This document shows, one piece after another, positions 13,431 through 25,883 of a stretch of 64,000 nucleotides of DNA (positions within the stretch are counted from its first letter, which is position 1; every line of letters starts with the position of its first letter). The DNA lies in assembly GCF_019578655.1 (NCBI RefSeq), contig NC_063265.1, positions 21,562,285 to 21,626,284 on the forward strand. Reading direction: 5' to 3'. The DNA comes from Ricinus communis (lineage: Eukaryota; Streptophyta; Magnoliopsida; Malpighiales; Euphorbiaceae). Under the pieces are notes generated by a model, which was not told the origin of the DNA, did no database searches, and saw nothing but the letters and a program-made list of their open reading frames with translations. Made by a program: the position numbers and the translations under genes.

Positions 13431-13610
13431 CGGGTTTATGATGCTGAGTATACAGTTGAATCAGGAGATAAAGTAGGAGTGGGCCATCAATCCAACCACC
13501 ATGACTCACTGCTGCCTCTCCCACAAAATTTCTCTGCTAACTTCTCTATTCCTCTCTTTTTTGGCTTAATTTATTTAAACTCTTCATTCTCTCAAAACTA
13601 TACCCTCCAT

Positions 13611-13617
13611 TTATATA
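13611..13617 (+). promoter_or_regulatory. Possible TATA box of OSR copy 1
   Basis: TTATATA about 125 bases before the OSR ATG, preceded by a pyrimidine-rich stretch. It would place transcription start near 13645 and leave a leader of about 95 bases that contains AUG triplets. An alternative TATA-like site, TATTTAAA near 13573, cannot be excluded. Confidence 0.4.
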
Positions 13618-13659
13618 CACTGAACAATGCCCCATTTTCAACCCTAAGAAAACCCCTTC

Positions 13660-13906
13660 ATGTAAATAAGGAAATTATGGAGAAGGAGTGTGATCAATGA
13701 GAGATGATACTCAACAGCTTGAGTCGTTGGTGATTTTTGATGTTCAAATTCTCAATCATGGTCATGGTTGTTTTTACTTTCTGCCTTCTGGTGCTGCCGC
13801 TTGTTCTGCCACCATTGCCACCGCCACCATTGTTTCTTCTCCTTATTCCGGTCATACTATTAAGCTTTCTCATTTTCTTGGCCTTTTGTCAATTCAAGGT
13901 CCCTGA
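13660..13906 (+). promoter_or_regulatory. Upstream AUGs/uORFs of OSR copy 1
   Basis: Three AUGs precede the OSR ATG at 13740. The first is a minimal start-stop, ATGTAA, at 13660-13665. The second is a 7-codon uORF (MEKECDQ) at 13677-13700. The third is an ORF at 13697-13906 whose ATG overlaps the previous stop (ATGA) and which runs in another frame across most of the OSR coding sequence. The inference is that ribosomes would need leaky scanning or reinitiation to reach the OSR start, unless transcription begins downstream. An earlier hexapeptide ORF lies at 13627-13647. Confidence 0.45.
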
Positions 13907-13928
13907 TACACCATCCCCTTCTGTATGA
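13740..13928 (+). CDS. OSR: ORGAN SIZE RELATED (OSR)/ARGOS-family protein, copy 1
   Basis: A 62-residue single-exon ORF. Residues 5-23 form a hydrophobic helix ending LPLVL, followed by PPLPPPP (24-30) and a second helix (31-49). This two-helix hairpin with a proline loop is the diagnostic OSR domain of ARGOS, ARGOS-LIKE and OSR1/2. Family knowledge: the proteins lie in the ER membrane, enlarge organs by promoting cell division or expansion, and reduce ethylene sensitivity. There is an in-frame TGA at 13731, so the ATG at 13740 is the first possible start in this frame; the protein lacks the long N-terminal region of ARGOS and so is of the short OSR type. The second copy is 41 kb downstream on the same strand. 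The C-terminal tail (DTPSPSV) is not shared. uORFs suggest translational control. Confidence 0.8.
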   Translation: MFKFSIMVMVVFTFCLLVLPLVLPPLPPPPLFLLLIPVILLSFLIFLAFCQFKVPDTPSPSV

Positions 13929-14942
13929 TTTCAAGCATTTCTTTTCCTCTCTTTTCTCTCTGCAGACTTCTCAAGCGGCCTCTGATTTCCATATAAACGT
14001 TACCCCGAACATAAATACCCTCTTTTAACTTCTATTGATCTAATAGACTGAATATCCTTCATAAGGAATCAGAGTAGTGCAATGATTTTTCTTTTCCCCA
14101 TTCTTCCGGGGAATCCCCAGAGAAAAATGCATTCATTGAGAAGCAATCTTGTAATAGGTTAGGTGTGCTATATTGTTTTGTAAGAATGTAGAAATCAAAG
14201 ATTTAATTAACATATATGTTTATATGTTTAAATTTTTCTTCTTCTCATTTCTTTTTCCTTTTGAAAACCAGCCATTAGCCAGCATATGTATGAACAGGCA
14301 TTTATTTTGTGTCCTGCGCCTATTACTATGGTAACTAGTCATAAGTATTAATTAATTTGTTGTATTATTTCAATATATTTCCATGAAAATGATCAGATAA
14401 ATGTTAATCAAGATTCGAGTTCATAAACATATATAAACCTTCTTTTTTCTTTTTTTCCCTGGTTCTAGAAATGTGGTGGTGAGGTTATGGTAATCAAGAA
14501 ATGGAAGACAGGAAAACAATAAGTCATGTTAAATGTGAAGCATTAAGTCAATATGAGAAAGTTGTTATGAAAATCACATTCAAATATCGCAGTAAATAGA
14601 TGAATGGACGATGACACTACTTATTGTTTAAGATTAAATATGTACTAATTAATTTTTCAAAAAGAATTTTTATATAAATTAATATAAATTTTATAATTTC
14701 TTAATCAATAAAAATTCATTATAATTTACAACACTCTAAAATTCACCTAATTGTTTTTAAATAAAAATTGTAAAAAAATATCATAGCACATAGGATGAGA
14801 CTTAGTCAAGGTGGTCATGTTTTTATTCTTTAGTTCATGGCATCTGAACAAGAATTGGAAAAATAATACTGCTCTACGTAATTAGTCATGAAAGTAACAG
14901 CCCGCCAGTTGTGTTTGCAATGAGTATAATTTTAGCAATGAA
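13929..14942. other. OSR copy 1 3' flank and intergenic DNA
   Basis: No gene is visible. The first 300 bases are pyrimidine-rich and probably include the OSR 3' UTR; a short GC palindrome GGGGAATCCCC sits near 14108. AT-rich intergenic DNA follows. Confidence 0.5.
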
Positions 14943-15290
14943 CTATTGAAAAAGCAATATTAAATTAAGAGATACATGCCAGGTCAAGATGCCCTCCTCC
15001 TTTTCTCGACATAGAGAAATTGTTAAGATTTGTGCATGCAGCTTCTTGACTACTGAAACTCTTTTGAACAAGTCATGGCTCCAATTGTTGTTGTCACTAG
15101 ACAGCAGCAGTTGATTGACAGCCGTGTTCTCAGGAAGGCCAATTTCTAGGTACGGGATCGAATGAGAAAAAATTTCTGGTTGGCCAAGAACCCACGTATT
15201 CCTCCATACAGTCACATGGTTCCCATCACCAATATGCCATCTTAATTAGCCCCTTAGAGAGTAATCTCTCTTAGCTGCTGCAGAGCTTCT
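14943..15290 (-). pseudogene. LINE-type retrotransposon fragment (region before the RT zinc-binding domain)
   Basis: Minus-strand reading gives LRWHIGDGNHVTVWRNTWVL followed by GQPEIF and, about 50 residues on, WSHDLFKRVSVVKK. Plant LINE ORF2 proteins and LINE-derived reverse transcriptases have this pattern (WxIGNGxxVxVWxDxW...) between the RT domain and the zf-RVT domain. The ORF at 14943-15215 is the intact part; the start of the homology is in the same frame upstream of its first ATG. No RT catalytic motifs or poly(A) tail were seen, so only a small internal fragment remains. Confidence 0.65.
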
Positions 15291-18200
15291 CCAGTATTAT
15301 GGGCAAAATTATAGATGCTAACAAAGACACTCTCCTTAGATAACATATTTTAATAAATTCACACCCTATTTTTATAATTATTCTTATCTATAATATACAT
15401 GTCGCACTTATGGATGGGTAATGCATATAAGAAATTGCAGTTATCATTTGATTTTGCATATGTTGATTTAATCAAAAACAATATTATGTTTATGTTGAGT
15501 TTGAAAGGTAAACAGCAAGAAAAAAAGTGTAATATATATAGCAAAAAGAATTAGCAATGCTTTCTTCCTTCTGTGGATCAGCAGAGGAAATAAAACAGTC
15601 CCTAGAAACTTTAATATATTGACTTGGGCAAAGATCTGTAGGATAAGAGAGCGACCAAATTATCTTTATAGTCAATGAAATCTGCCATTTTGCAGCATTA
15701 TTTTCCAAAGGTTACGTGTAATTGATGGAGAACATATTATTTATAATTCAATAAAAACAATGCAATTACTCCATAGTCAGTACATTTACTTTGAAGAAGG
15801 TAAATCTCTAGAAAAATATTTATCTTTTCATGCAAAAGGGTAAATCTCTGTGTGCCGTTCTTGTTTGTTTTCTTAAGTCGGTTTCGTGTAATTTCTGGGT
15901 TTTTGTTTTCTTTTCTAAATTTAGAACTTTCTTAAATAGAGAAATTTGAGAATCAGATATTTTATTTCTGAAGCGGTGAAAGTTTATTTTTCTGTGTCAA
16001 GAAAATAAAACAATTAAAACAAATATTTTGGGAACCAAGAAAATCAAAAGTTAAAGATCAGATTTAAAAAAAAAATTGAAAACTAAAAAGTCCATATTTT
16101 ATTTTGAAAACCGAAAAATAGATAAGAAGAAGAGAAAAGAAAAGGAATGATAACAAATAGATTCTCACTCTGCCACCTTTAACCTTCTGTTTTTCTATTT
16201 CTTTCCTCTTGATTAATTAAAGCAACATTTTCTCTTGTTTGGTTACTTAAAGCAACAATTTCAAGATAATATTGTAATAACTTTGAGGCATAATTAAATA
16301 AACCTTCTCTTGTTTGATTTTTTTTTTAGAGACTTTGGGTCTCCAAAAACATTAATGATTTAGAGACATGCTGTTGACAACAATGTAATGATGAGAGAAA
16401 AACATATAATGTCGCTGAATCATCCTTTAGGATAGCAGACACAATCCTCTTGGATTCTGTGTCTGTAAGAGGAAAGAAAATGGATGGTAAAACACCAGCC
16501 TAAGAATATGACGACCCAACACCAAAAGCATTTATGCACGTCCTGTATGCCTTATAATTGTCTTCTCTTCTCTTTGCATCTCCGCATCTATTCTATTTCG
16601 CTACAAATTTTTATATCTTGCCCCACCTTCTTATGAATTTGCAAATATTGTGATCCAATGTATATATATATATAGTTTTGGTTATTTTATTGTGCATCTG
16701 GTAATTGTTGAAGCCAGTGGGACAGAAGGTGGCTATGGCTTCTTGAGTGGGATAAATTTTAAAAATAGGTTTATTAGTATATGTTTGTATATTTTAAAAT
16801 TTAGTTTTGTTAAGAAGCACTGGCCATCTCTTAAATTTAATTCTGGCTCCACTCCTGCAATCATCGATACATTTATGCATTTGGATATATTTATATTTTT
16901 ATTTATACATTAAATAAATATATAATAAATATATATTTATTAATATTAAATAATAAAGCATGTGTCAAACATTTAATGTTAAATTATAAAATATTTATGT
17001 GTATGTATTATTTTTATTTATTTATTATAGTGTATACACTAGTATAGATAATAATTTTTTTATTTCTTTTTAATTCTAATCCTTAATTAAAATAACTAGC
17101 TACCTTTTAAACAGGTAACCAAAATTACTTGTTTCTATTTTTTTTTTCTTATTCTTGTTGAATGATCTTCTTAGTTTCTATGTCAAGGTAAGTTCCAAAT
17201 CCATAAATTTGGTGTTAATTATCAATTTGCAGGGAGCAAAGTCCAATAATCTAAAATTTATTTAGTTCCAAGGAATATCAAAATCTGCAAGTGCTGGGGA
17301 CTCCAGCCAGAATGCTACTGAATTAGCCAGAAAAAAATGTTGTGGATGCTGTAATCAACTTTATTTGCCCAGAAAAAAATGTTTTCCAATGTGCCTCGCT
17401 ATGCTCATAGTCTCTAAATGTTATGTATCTAGCTAATAGCCATCTACTGGTTTTCCCTTTGGGGGTATATGCCCAAATGTTTACATCGGTCAATCTGTTA
17501 TTCTCTCTTTTAACAATGATTTTCCATTTTATTTTACGTATCAGTTCATCATGCCCAAAACTTAGCCCAGACATTTTAAGAAAAGAGATTTAAAAAAAAA
17601 AAAAAACAAAGAAAGAAAGAAAGTAACACCCAACAAAAATAATCCAAAATATTACTTTGTTGTAAAATCATTTACCAAAAATATTATTACTAAGAATATC
17701 ACTGGATTGCAACCCAAGAGCTCCTGTCAGGAGGCACCTAATAGGAATTGAATGAGTAAAAATACCAATACAAGAAGAGATAGAGGAAAAAGAGTAAAAT
17801 CTACTCTGCTGCATGAATTGAGTTATGAATTGTGCTACTGAACCATTGGTCGGCCGTGATTGGCTAATCTTTTGCTGGATTGAGCTATATATATATATAT
17901 ATATTAGTTATAAAATTTGACAATTTATTAAGAATAAATTAGTATAAATATAACGTAATTTAATCCACATGATTGGCCCATATTAGTTATTTTCTTGTTA
18001 AACTCAGCTTAAAATCTAATCTGACCCACTTTTCTTGTGAAAAATACTACATATGTGAAAAAAATGGAACTAGCCAATTATATGGATGTTAGTAAGCAAG
18101 CACCTAACTAATTACATAATCAAAGACATACACCTGTGTGAGTAGAATAGATACAAAACACAACATGATAAAAAAAAAAAAAAAAAAAAAGATTTTGTGT

Positions 18201-18764
18201 GTTGTGGGTGAGGGAGATCATGTCCATAATGATCGTCATCTTGAATCTTCTATTCTCCATTTCAAACTAAATATACCCTAAACACTGGATCTCAAAACGT
18301 AATATCGTGCATGGCAAGGAGGAGGGTAGAAAAGGGGAGGAAATGGGACGGTACTTTTAAGGAAAGAGTAGGGAGTGATATGTAAATGAAAGTGTTCAAT
18401 TATTTGTCCAAATTTATATACTATCGAACGCTTATATCCTAAATACTAGAAAGAACCAAGTAGGAACTTTATAGGCTAAAGCAAAAGGTTTTCTTTTTCT
18501 TTTTTGGAAAATAATAGCTCACTGTGATTTTAATGAATTTTGAATAAATAGTTAGTATTAATTGAGATAAAATTAAATTTTTAATTAGATAATTATTTAA
18601 GTTGAATTTCTTTCTATTTTCTTATTTGTTATTTTTATCTATTTAGAAATATTTGTTTGATATTTAATAAAATCTTTTTTTCTTTTTATAGGAAAGATAA
18701 AAAAGGAAATCTAAATGGTCAATGAAAACTATATTTAAAGTAACATAAGATAGTTTTAGAAATC
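15291..18764. other. Intergenic DNA without recognised genes
   Basis: The stretch is mostly AT-rich. Between 15540 and 17600 there are short, less AT-rich patches but no family I recognise; the frames at 15490-15708, 16650-16913 and 17323-17574 are isolated and lack known motifs. A poly(A) run lies near 18170-18190 and AAAG repeats near 17600-17620. Confidence 0.5.
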
Positions 18765-19915
18765 TATACACCTTTAAAATTTATGAAAAATTAGTATAAT
18801 TTGTAATAAAAATATAAAAGTCATTTTTCATATTTAGAGATAAATTTCGTAATTATGAAAAAATTTAGTATTTTTTCTAAATCTTTCAATCTTTTTATAA
18901 ATTATAAAAATTCATAAAAATAGTTATTTTTTATAATATTATTCATTATTTTAGCAAGTAGTAAAATTTATAAAAATTAGTATAATTTGTAAAAAAATAT
19001 GAAAAAGATTATTATTTTTCTTGATTTAGCAATAAATTTCGTGATTAATAAGATATTTAATTTTTGATATATTTTCTAATTTTTCGTAAATCATTAAATT
19101 TTACAAATGTAATTATTTTTTTTGTAAATATTATTTCTTTTTTCGCAAGTAATGACAATTATGAAAAATTAGTATAATTTACGAAAATATATGAAGAAGA
19201 TTGTTAGTTTTTGTAATTTAGCAATAAATTCCATGATTATGAAAAATTTAGTATTTTTCATAATTTGCTAATATTTTTGTAAATAATTAAATTTCATAAA
19301 TATAATTATTTTTTCTTAATATAATTTATTTTTTTACAAGTAGTAATACTTATGAAAAATTAGAATAATTTACGAAAAAGTATGAAAATGATTGTCATTT
19401 TTCATAATTTACACAATAAATTTTATTGCTACAAAAAAGTTTAGTATTTCTTATAAATTTGTCAATTTTTTCATAAATTATTAAATTTCATAAAATAATT
19501 ATTTTTCATATAATATCATTTATCTTTTTGCAAATAGTAACACTTATGAAAAATTAGTATAATTTGTAAAAAAATATATGAAGAGAATTGTCAATTTCAT
19601 AATTTAGCAATAAATTTTCGCAATTATAAAAAGTTTAGTATTTTTCATAAATCATCAAATTTTACAAAAGTAATTATTTTTTTCATAATGAAGATGATTA
19701 TCTTTTCGCAAGTAGTAATGCTTATGAAAAATTATTATAATTTGTAAAAATATGAAGATGATTGTCATTTTTTGTAATTTAATGACAAATTTCGTGATCA
19801 CGAAAAATTTATTATTTTTCATAAATTTACTAACTTTTTCATAAATCATTTAATTTCAAAAAAGTAATCATATTTTTATAATATCATTCATTTTTTCATT
19901 AGTGATGTAATAAAA
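18765..19915. repeat. Tandem array of about six ~190-bp AT-rich units
   Basis: The marker ATGAAAAATTAGTATAATTT, or close variants, starts at 18783, 18970, 19161, 19352, 19546 and 19734, giving spacings of 187, 191, 191, 194 and 188 bases. Between markers every unit has the same order of phrases: a TTTTTCATAATTTAGCAATAAATTTCG block, then TAAATTTCATAAAAG-like, then CATTCATTTTTTGCAAGTAG-like. This is a minisatellite/satellite-style head-to-tail array. Units have diverged, so it is not recent. The ORF at 19655-19849 is an accident of the repeat. Confidence 0.85.
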
Positions 19916-20560
19916 ATAAAGTTGTAGAAGGATTCAACAGGTTGCTAGTTATCTTTACATATAAATTTTAATAAACAAGATTTAATATAATTATAGATCT
20001 ATAGTGTTTAAAACAAAGTTAAATTATTTTGTTTTAAATAAAATAACCATAGAAGTCATCATATATATACTAAATAGCTACTAAAGTGTGAAAATGATAT
20101 CACAAATCTAAAATAGAAATTAAATGATAATTTCAGATATCATTACATGAAATTATATACCTAATATATACTAAATATATATTTAGATATTTGAAATGGA
20201 TATTAAGAAATAGTTTCATATATTAGTTATATACCAAATATATATTTACTATATACGAAATAATATATTAAAATATATAAAATTGATATCAAAAAATAGT
20301 TTTAGATACTAGTTATACATACTAAATAAATATCACCGAACATATATATCAAATATATTACTAAAAATATATTAAACATATACTAAACAATTGAATACCA
20401 TATAACTTATAAAAATATATACCAAATTACTAATAATAATATATTATTTTATAGAAAAATATACCTAACATGTACTACCGTATTTTTAAAATATAATTTT
20501 AACTTATACTATTTTTCAAAAAAAATTTAACATTAAAAATGATATCCTTAGTCTTTTATA
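19916..20560. repeat. Degenerate AT-rich repetitive stretch
   Basis: Phrases such as GATATCAAAAAATAGTTTTAG, TATTAAGAAATAGTTTCATA and ACTAAATATATATTTAG recur every 80-110 bases in loose tandem. No coding potential is visible, and the period is too irregular for me to fix a unit. Confidence 0.45.
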
Positions 20561-21635
20561 AGGTAAGAATCCCTGTAAAATTATATATTTCTCACAAACA
20601 TCTCTCACTCTCACATTAACTGTAACTCTCTCTTTCCTCCATTCCTCTATTAATTTATGGGTTTCTCTACAGTTTTTTTTAGTTACATTTTTCTTATATT
20701 TGAAGCTTTCTTTCTCTCCCTCTCGTTCTCTTTATCACTTCATTTTAAGTGAGATATGGATGTCCAATATTTTTGGGCTAATTTGGTATAAGCCAACAGT
20801 TCATGGATTCTAATCAGAAAATGGCAACAATTCACCTGAATTCCCTATCAGCACAAATGAACTGTTAGTTACTTAGAGGGCAAGACTTCCATTATTTTGA
20901 AGAAGAAGTGCAAGAATTCAAAATGAAAGTGAGTTTCGAGCCATGCAATTCTCTAGACCGATGCAAAGACTTTTAAAGGACAAAATATATCAAAGCTTAA
21001 TTCAAATCTTCTTTTGTTTTCCTTTCTTTCTTTTTAATTGTATTCTACCTTCTATGGACTGGACAATAGTCTCCCTTCGCATCCTGGGCCGACAAACCGC
21101 TATGAATCTGGGATTTGCACCCACGTCCATTTCTTGGACAATTCTTTCTTATTATTCGGTGGAACTTTGCCTTAATTCTTATAGCCTATCTCTTTTTCAT
21201 CATTTTGTTTTAATTTGTTTTTTCTAGTGTGAATTTTCTTTAATATCTTCAAGTGTTGTCGGATAGATAATTAAATATTAAATTAAAATACTTTTAAACA
21301 TCAGTATATATTAACTGTTATTAGGTTAAAAAACACAACTGTTATAAAAAAAAATACATAAAAATTAAAAATAATCTTTTCTATGGCTTCATATTATTGT
21401 TCTACATAAGTTATTTGGTTTTACTTTTCTTTTTAGTTTAAGAATTAATTTTTAATTTAAACTATTATTTTGAAAACCGTGCAATTTTTACTTTTAATTT
21501 TTAGTGCGCTTTTAGATAATTTTAGGGATAATTAACTCCATAAATACCAAACACCAATTCCTTCATTTTGTCATTTCTACCGGCATGATCTCTAAAAACT
21601 GAAGTCACTTCAGAGAAAAAGTAGAAATCGAGGGA
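20561..21635. other. Intergenic DNA, no recognised gene
   Basis: The stretch 20580-20730 is a pyrimidine-rich CTCTCTTTC-type tract resembling a plant leader or promoter. Reading frames follow near 20800-21230 (for example 20943-21227) without any domain I recognise. A decayed gene or retroelement piece is possible but unsupported. Confidence 0.4.
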
Positions 21636-22324
21636 TCAATTAGTAAGGGTGGCTACGGTTCATAAACTATCGAAACCGGCAATCACGGTTCATTAAAAAT
21701 TAGAACCAGACCGGAACCGTCCAAGGAAAGGTTTAGGGCCGGTTTGAAACGGCCAATTTTGGTTTGCAATTATGGTTCGGAAGACTAAAAAAAAATTAAA
21801 GATTATTTAAGAAAAAAGAAATAAAAGGCTTCAACTTAATATTTTTACCAAAAATTAAGATGCTTGTATATTCTCTTGGATTTAAAAGAATCAAAACTTA
21901 AGTAGTTCTCTTATCTATTTTAAAAAAATTTATTTACTCTCTTAATTAATTCAAAAAATAAATCAATAATTATATTTCTAACATCATCAATTATTCCATC
22001 AATATCAATTCTATTTTCTATATTTCACCAGAATTATCAAAATCTAAATAAGAATAATAAAAACTTAATTAATCATACAAACCATCTATTTTAATCCTAC
22101 GATTAAAAATATATGCAACAAGATTAATTATTAGAATATTTTATAGTAAATCTTTTTCAAAAAATTGGCGGTTCGAAACATACACCACCGGTTCCAGTTC
22201 CTCCAAATATTGAACCGGACCTAACTCGTCCTTCCCCAGTTTTGGTCTCGGTTCGAGACGATCCCAAGTTTGATCGGTTCCGATTCTGGTTCAGAATTTG
22301 CACGTCGCCACCCCTATCAATTTG
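21636..22324. mobile_element. Non-autonomous hAT element with 8-bp target duplication
   Basis: The element spans 21644-22316 (673 bp). It begins TAAGGGTGGCTACG, and its right end in reverse complement begins TAGGGGTGGCGACG, the short inverted terminus typical of plant hAT transposons. Flanking 8-mers are TCAATTAG (21636-21643) and TCAATTTG (22317-22324), 7 of 8 identical; 8 bp is the hAT duplication length. Subterminal DNA is rich in CCGGTTC/GAACCGG motifs on both sides. There is no transposase. The right end is also part of the duplicated block that follows. Confidence 0.75.
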
Positions 22325-22350
22325 AGTGAGAGAAAAAAGTTAGCATAGGA

Positions 22351-24493
22351 GAACCAGCTAGGGATGGCAATTTTTACCCTATTCGTACGTACCAACCTGA
22401 ACCTTACTCGGTCAAACTGGATAATATTCAAAATGACTAGGTAATAACCCATACCTGAAAAAATTATACTGGGTAATGCATAGAATACAGATACTATACT
22501 ACCCATATCCTACCTGAAATATTTCTTTCTAAATTGAATGTAGATTATTAGAAATTTTATAATTGAACTTATAAATTTGATTATCTAATATATTGTATTT
22601 AGAAACTTAGACAAACTATTTAATTATTCAATATTTTTTTAATTTTTTATTTCATTATTTTAACTGACTTGTTTGAATATATTATATATAATTTATAAGT
22701 TAAAAGATTTTGTATTTTATTTAGGTTTTTAATATATACATTGAAATCTTGATAAATAAATTATCAATAAATTAATAACCTCAACTAAATAAAAGAATTT
22801 CTCCATCTCGACTCGAGCCAATGTACTAAATGAATAGTCTTGCTTAATATATAAAATAATATATTTATTTAGCCTATATCTATATAACCTCTGATATTTA
22901 TGTATATAAATGTTAACCTTTAAATTCTATATATATGCACACTAATTTTTTATTATATTCTTTTTTTTTAAATTAATAACTCATGTATAAATTATGATAA
23001 AATAACTAATTAAATATAAATTCTTATAAATTAATTATTGTGCCTTAGAACTAAGAAGGAGGGTTGAATTGGCGATCTCAAATTGCGGAAATAAATTTAG
23101 ATAGGAAACACATAAGGACTTAAGGAAGAGAAAAAGAGATTCGAAAGAGAGTTAGGGTTAGAGAGATTCACACAAGGGTTTATAGTGGTTCGGGAACAAT
23201 CCTCCTTACAGACACTCCTCAAAATCACACTTGACTATTCCACTATAATCATCAAGATTACAACCTTTGGATTTTAGAAGTTCACTCAACAACTTGGTGT
23301 TTTCCAAGGCTAACACTTAACCTCTTACCCTAGTGAACTAATCATTCACTAAGTCCCTTAACCATTGAGTATTAGTAGTTACTCAACAACTAATTTTTTT
23401 ATATTTTTAATGCCTAGGCTCACACAACAATCCTTTAGAGTTTTAGTTGAACAATAAGATTCAACTTAATACACTATACAAAGAAGATAATTAAATGTAG
23501 AAAGTTGCGAAATAAATTTGTAAGATTTTGGAATAACAAGGTCACACACTTAGTTCTTGAGTCTTTATGAGGGGTATTTGTTCTCATACCTACCTCTTAG
23601 AGACGTTACAAAAGGACCCAACTCATTGAAGGCAAATTAGGTGACATTGCAAAAAGTTATTTGTAGGCATGAAAAGTGTTCTGCGCTTGTCAAGCGCCCT
23701 CACTCTTTTTGAATAGAGTCGTTGGGGCTCTAACGACTCCAATGGCTCCAGACACGTGACACAAACTTGTTGGTTAAGGTTACAATGGTTATTGACATCG
23801 CATTAAATGCGAAAACCGCCCTTACGCTTGTCTTAGTCGCGTTTAGAAGCGCCCTCACGCTCCCCATCGTGAAACCATATGCCATTTTTGGTTTTCTGCC
23901 TCAAAGTAGAGCGTCGCCGTGCTTCTTAAGGCTTTGGTCAGTTGACTGCCAGGTGTTGCTTGATTATTGGAGTGTTGTCAGATGGAGTTTCCAACGGCTT
24001 GGGCAATTTTGACCATATGAAAAGCACCATCTCGTTTTCAAAGCACCCTCGCGCTTGTTAAGGCTTTTTACAATTCTTTCTTAAAAGCTGAAAGATGCTT
24101 TGGCCAATTCAAAATCCTTTGTAGCAGTGTCATATAGACACCCAAACATGAAATTAGCAATATTCAATTTGTGTGTTAAGACCAAAATAGAGATCAATTG
24201 ACCCTTAAATCAATATTAATAAATATTCATTTATTGATTAATTAATAATTGAATAATTAAATCATCTCTATAAAATATAATATTTTTTAGTTATAATAAT
24301 ATTATTTTATAGAGATTTTTATTATATTTTGATCACTATTTAGGTAGTGGGTTACCCACGGGTTATCCGAAACTCTATGGGTATGAGGACGGGTTTAATA
24401 TTTTTTATACAAATGAGTATGGTTAGCAAACATCCTTTTAGGTATGAGTGAGAGTATAATACTACCCTACTCATTGTTATCCCTAGAACTAGT
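22351..24493. mobile_element. hAT-type element, tandem copy 1 (interrupted)
   Basis: The element is 22359-24485. It starts TAGGGATGGC, and its right end in reverse complement starts TAGGGATAAC. Flanks are GAACCAGC (22351-22358) and GAACTAGT (24486-24493), differing by two C/T transitions. A solo-LTR-like insertion at about 23041-24205 accounts for its extra length relative to copies 2 and 3. No transposase. Confidence 0.7.
23041..24205. mobile_element. Solo-LTR-like insertion within hAT copy 1
   Basis: About 1.16 kb is absent from the other two block copies. It is much less AT-rich and opens with GAAGGAGGGTTGAATTGGCG. It contains TTTATAGTGGTTCGGGAACA and ends near GTGTGTTAAGACCAAAATAG. These phrases are common in LTRs of plant copia-type retrotransposons. 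No primer site or coding region is present, so a solo LTR left by recombination is likely. The ORF at 23767-24012 is probably incidental. Exact ends and target duplication are unresolved. Confidence 0.55.
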
Positions 24494-24711
24494 AATGATG
24501 AGTGTTGAGAAGGAGCTTGAGATGAGCAACATGGTAATTTCCTTTAAATAGTCATTCTCAATTTGTAGCATTTTCACCATCTTCTTAAAATTTTCATTTA
24601 TATAAAATTAAGAAAAAACATTACATAGGTTTGACCGGTCTGGTTCTGATTCGGAACTGGCCCATGGCCATCCCTGTCAATTAGAGTGAGAAAACAAAAG
24701 TTAGCATATGA

Positions 24712-25677
24712 GAACTAGCTAGAGATGGCACTTTGTACTATATTCATGGGTACCCACCTGAACCTTACTTGTTCAAACTAGGTAATATTCGACTTGACTG
24801 AGTAATGGGTATTGGGTAACCTATAGCCAAAAAAATTATATTGGGCATGAGTAGGGTACAGATACTATACTACCTATCCACACCCTATCCGAAATATTTT
24901 TTTTTTTTTAAATTGGATGTAGAATATTAAAATTTTATAATTGAACTTATAATTTTTAATTATCTGATATTTTGTATTTAGAAAATAAACAAACTATTTA
25001 ATTATTCAATATTTTTTAATATTTTATTAATTTTTTCATTTTATTATTTTAATTAATCCGTTTTAGTATACTATATATAATTTTAGTTAAATGAAATTAT
25101 AAGTTAAAAAATTATGTACTTAATATTTTAGTTTACTTAAGTTCTTAATATATATATTGGAATATTGATAAATAAATTATCAATAAATTAATAACTTCAA
25201 CTAAGTAATAAAATTTATCTATCTCACTCGACCTAATGTACTAAATGAATAGTCTTACTTAATGCATAAAATAATAAATTTATTTAACTTATATGTATAT
25301 AACCTCTACTATTTATGTATATAAATGTTAACTTTTAAATTCTATATACATTCACACTAACTTTTGATCATATTCTTTTTTAAAATTAATAACTCATACA
25401 TACATTATTATAAAAATACATAAACAACTAAATAAATATCCATTTATTGATAAATTAATAATTGAATAAATAAATAATCCTTATAAAATATAATATTTTT
25501 AGTCACAATAATATTATCTTATAGAGATTTTATTATATTTTGATAACTATTTGATAGTGGGTCACTCATGGTTACCTGAAACTCTATGGATATGAGGACA
25601 GGTTTAATATTTATTATCCAAATGGATATGAGTGAGAGTATAATATTACCCTACCCATTATCATCCCTAGAACCAAC
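24712..25677. mobile_element. hAT-type element, tandem copy 2
   Basis: The element is 24720-25669 (950 bp), starting TAGAGATGGC and ending in a sequence whose reverse complement is TAGGGATGAT. It is flanked by GAACTAGC (24712-24719) and GAACCAAC (25670-25677). The body is AT-rich and non-coding, aligned throughout with copy 1 outside the LTR insert. Confidence 0.7.
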
Positions 25678-25883
25678 AATGATGACCAGTAAGAAAGAGC
25701 TTGAGATGAGCAGCATGGTAATTTCCTTTAAATAATTATTCTGAATTTACACCATTTTCATTATTTTTTTAAATTTTTTCATTTATATAAAAATAAGAAA
25801 AAATATTATATAGGTCTGACAGGTTCAATACTAGCTTGTGGCCACCCCTATCAATTAGAGCGAGAAACAAAGGTTACATAGGA

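Noticed and set aside
13479..13700. 73-codon plus-strand ORF upstream of OSR copy 1
   Set aside because: It has no ATG start and no known motif; it covers the promoter and leader. Only its last codons coincide with the MEKECDQ uORF.
17323..17574. 83-codon minus-strand ORF
   Set aside because: It looks protein-like in composition, but has no recognised domain, no neighbouring exon or promoter, and contains a short direct repeat (CAGAAAAAAATG).
18765..19915. CRISPR-like or origin-like interpretation of the ~190-bp array
   Set aside because: Units are long, contiguous and diverged with no unique spacers, and the organism is a plant. A satellite-type array fits.
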